Of a DNA stretch of 42,412 nt, positions 41,701 to 42,412 are shown piece after piece. Position 1 is the first letter of the stretch. The number at the start of each line of letters is the position of its first letter. Under the pieces are notes generated by a model. The model did no database searches and had not been told where the DNA came from. It saw nothing but the letters and a program-made list of their open reading frames with translations. The stretch covers positions 1 to 42,412 of the forward strand of contig JADIND010000114.1 of NCBI GenBank assembly GCA_017694215.1, read 5' to 3'. Made by a program: the position numbers and the translations under genes. The DNA comes from Candidatus Scatousia excrementipullorum (lineage in GTDB: Bacteria > Cyanobacteriota > Vampirovibrionia > Gastranaerophilales > Gastranaerophilaceae).

Positions 41701-42162
41701 ATGAAAAAAAGCTTTTATATTGCCGCAGTGGCAGTTTTAGCCTTTACGGCAGGATATTCTGTAAATAATTGTGCAATATCAGATACAGCCCCAAAAGTTG
41801 CAGTAGTCGATACTTCAGAACTCATAACAAATTCCGCATCAGTTAAAGCCCTTAAAGCAGAGCAGGACAAGAAAGTCAGTGAAATGCAAAAAACTCTGGA
41901 AAAAGCAAGAGCCGACATTGCAAAAGAATCTGATCCAGCAAAAATTGCTGAATTGCAGGAAAAATACAGAAAACAGATTAATGATCAGAAACTTGCACTG
42001 GATAATGACTATAATTCACGCATGACAAAGATTGATACTGATATAAAAGGCGTGATTGCAGAAAAGGCGAAATCTATGAATTATGATTTGGTTTTACCGA
42101 AAAATATTGTATTATTCGGAGGGGATGATATAACAGGTGTGATTGCAAAAGACATAAAATAA
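41701..42162 (+). CDS. OmpH/Skp-family periplasmic chaperone
   Basis: 153 residues from the ATG at 41701 (AAAGGA 6 bases upstream); an in-frame TTG at 41674 is less likely. Signal peptide (about 1-22), then strand VAVVDTSELITNS, a long coiled coil (about 42-115, KVSEMQKTLEKARADIAKE to DNDYNSRMTKID), and a closing strand YDLVLPKNIVLFGG. This is the OmpH/Skp layout, which holds unfolded outer-membrane proteins in the periplasm. A possible client is the autotransporter at 26465. A shared terminator follows. Confidence 0.92.
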   Translation: MKKSFYIAAVAVLAFTAGYSVNNCAISDTAPKVAVVDTSELITNSASVKALKAEQDKKVSEMQKTLEKARADIAKESDPAKIAELQEKYRKQINDQKLALDNDYNSRMTKIDTDIKGVIAEKAKSMNYDLVLPKNIVLFGGDDITGVIAKDIK

Positions 42163-42175
42163 CAAAATAAATTTC

Positions 42176-42207
42176 AAAAGCTCCTTATAACTTTATAAGG
42201 AGCTTTT
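42176..42207 (+). terminator. Bidirectional terminator after ompH
   Basis: AAAAGCTCCTTATAA and TTATAAGGAGCTTTT are perfect 15-bp arms (42176-42190 and 42193-42207). It serves ompH and the convergent regulator gene. Confidence 0.88.
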
Positions 42208-42412
42208 AAGTATTAATTGTTGAGTAAAATTTATACATAAGTCTGGCAGTATTTTCATCCTGCAGTGCATTTATTAATTCCAAACGGATTTCTTCATAAG
42301 GTTTAAAGTGATTAAATAAGTAAAGTTCGTAAACTTCTTTATTAAGTGCTCCGGCAATTTTTGCAATATTTTCCGGAGTTGGATAATTTTTGCCTTTTTC
42401 AATATGGCTGAT
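42206..42412 (-). CDS. XRE-type helix-turn-helix protein, 3' part only
   Basis: Open from the right edge of the window to a TAA at 42206-42208, giving 68 residues. The edge reads ISHIEKGKNYPTPENIAKIA, which is the end of a Cro/CI-type helix-turn-helix (recognition helix and following helix), then an acidic-aromatic tail (VYELYLFNHFKPYEEI). The start and the first HTH helices lie beyond 42412. It probably regulates transcription; target unknown. Confidence 0.8.
   Translation of the reverse strand: MSHIEKGKNYPTPENIAKIAGALNKEVYELYLFNHFKPYEEIRLELINALQDENTARLMYKFYSTINT

Noticed and set aside
1..42412. CRISPR array or intact prophage
   Set aside because: No regularly spaced direct repeats, cas genes, integrase, terminase or capsid-type genes were seen.

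Overview
The window is AT-rich and reads as the chromosome of a diderm, non-photosynthetic bacterium, most likely a gut-type relative of Cyanobacteria (Vampirovibrionia/Gastranaerophilales, formerly Melainabacteria). This assignment is inferred from protein content: a single LptF/G-type permease with LptB, an OmpH/Skp chaperone, an autotransporter with an outer-membrane barrel, a GH57 glucan branching enzyme, a matrixin-TPR protease, and many orphan proteins with short, similar N-termini. No 16S gene is present to confirm it. TAA, TAG and TGA are all used as ordinary stops.

Layout. 1-2026: a GH57 branching-enzyme gene split by one in-frame amber codon, preceded by three related palindromic motifs. 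2109-8420: an accessory stretch of orphan genes around tRNA-Asp. It holds a papain/transglutaminase-like protein, a tyrosine-phosphatase-like protein lacking the catalytic Arg, a PD-(D/E)XK nuclease, a CheD/CNF1-like candidate deamidase and several small unknowns. The tRNA is followed by a 187-bp segment that duplicates the tRNA 3' end. 8417-11963 (minus): a tight housekeeping operon pyrH-frr-cdsA-rnc-rpe (UMP synthesis, ribosome recycling, phospholipid precursor, RNA processing, pentose phosphate). 12225-15954: a lone ribbon-helix-helix protein, mtnA, a membrane protein, a secreted matrixin-TPR protease and ruvC. 16108-20124: a LysM membrane protein, leuS (with a repeat unit inserted in frame) and a GNAT acetyltransferase.

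20125-20930 is a gene-free cluster of palindromic and MITE-like repeats. 20931-26455 (plus): murC-murB-ddl-ftsQ-nadE, a cell-wall and division block in which the NAD synthetase has a degenerate glutaminase domain. 26465-29068 (minus): a Chlamydia-Pmp-like autotransporter. 29231-36109 (plus): CoA-disulfide/persulfide reductase with rhodanese, HD phosphohydrolase, alanine racemase, a short dihydrolipoamide dehydrogenase, lipoyl synthase and an M14 peptidase; one small secreted protein lies on the minus strand. 36263-39841: an orphan protein, then (minus) lptB, an LptF/G permease and a NAGPA-type phosphodiester glycosidase, linked to envelope lipopolysaccharide and glycan work. 39842-40163: another repeat remnant. 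40164-42412: a zinc alcohol dehydrogenase, a Lys/Glu-rich helical protein, OmpH and the 3' part of an XRE-type regulator.

The most unusual items are the orphan cluster with enzyme-like active sites and similar N-termini (2.1-8.4 kb), the repeat insertion inside the LeuRS editing domain, the degenerate NadE amidase domain, RNase III with Cys at a catalytic Asp position, the amber codon in the GH57 catalytic motif, and the duplicated tRNA-Asp 3' end.
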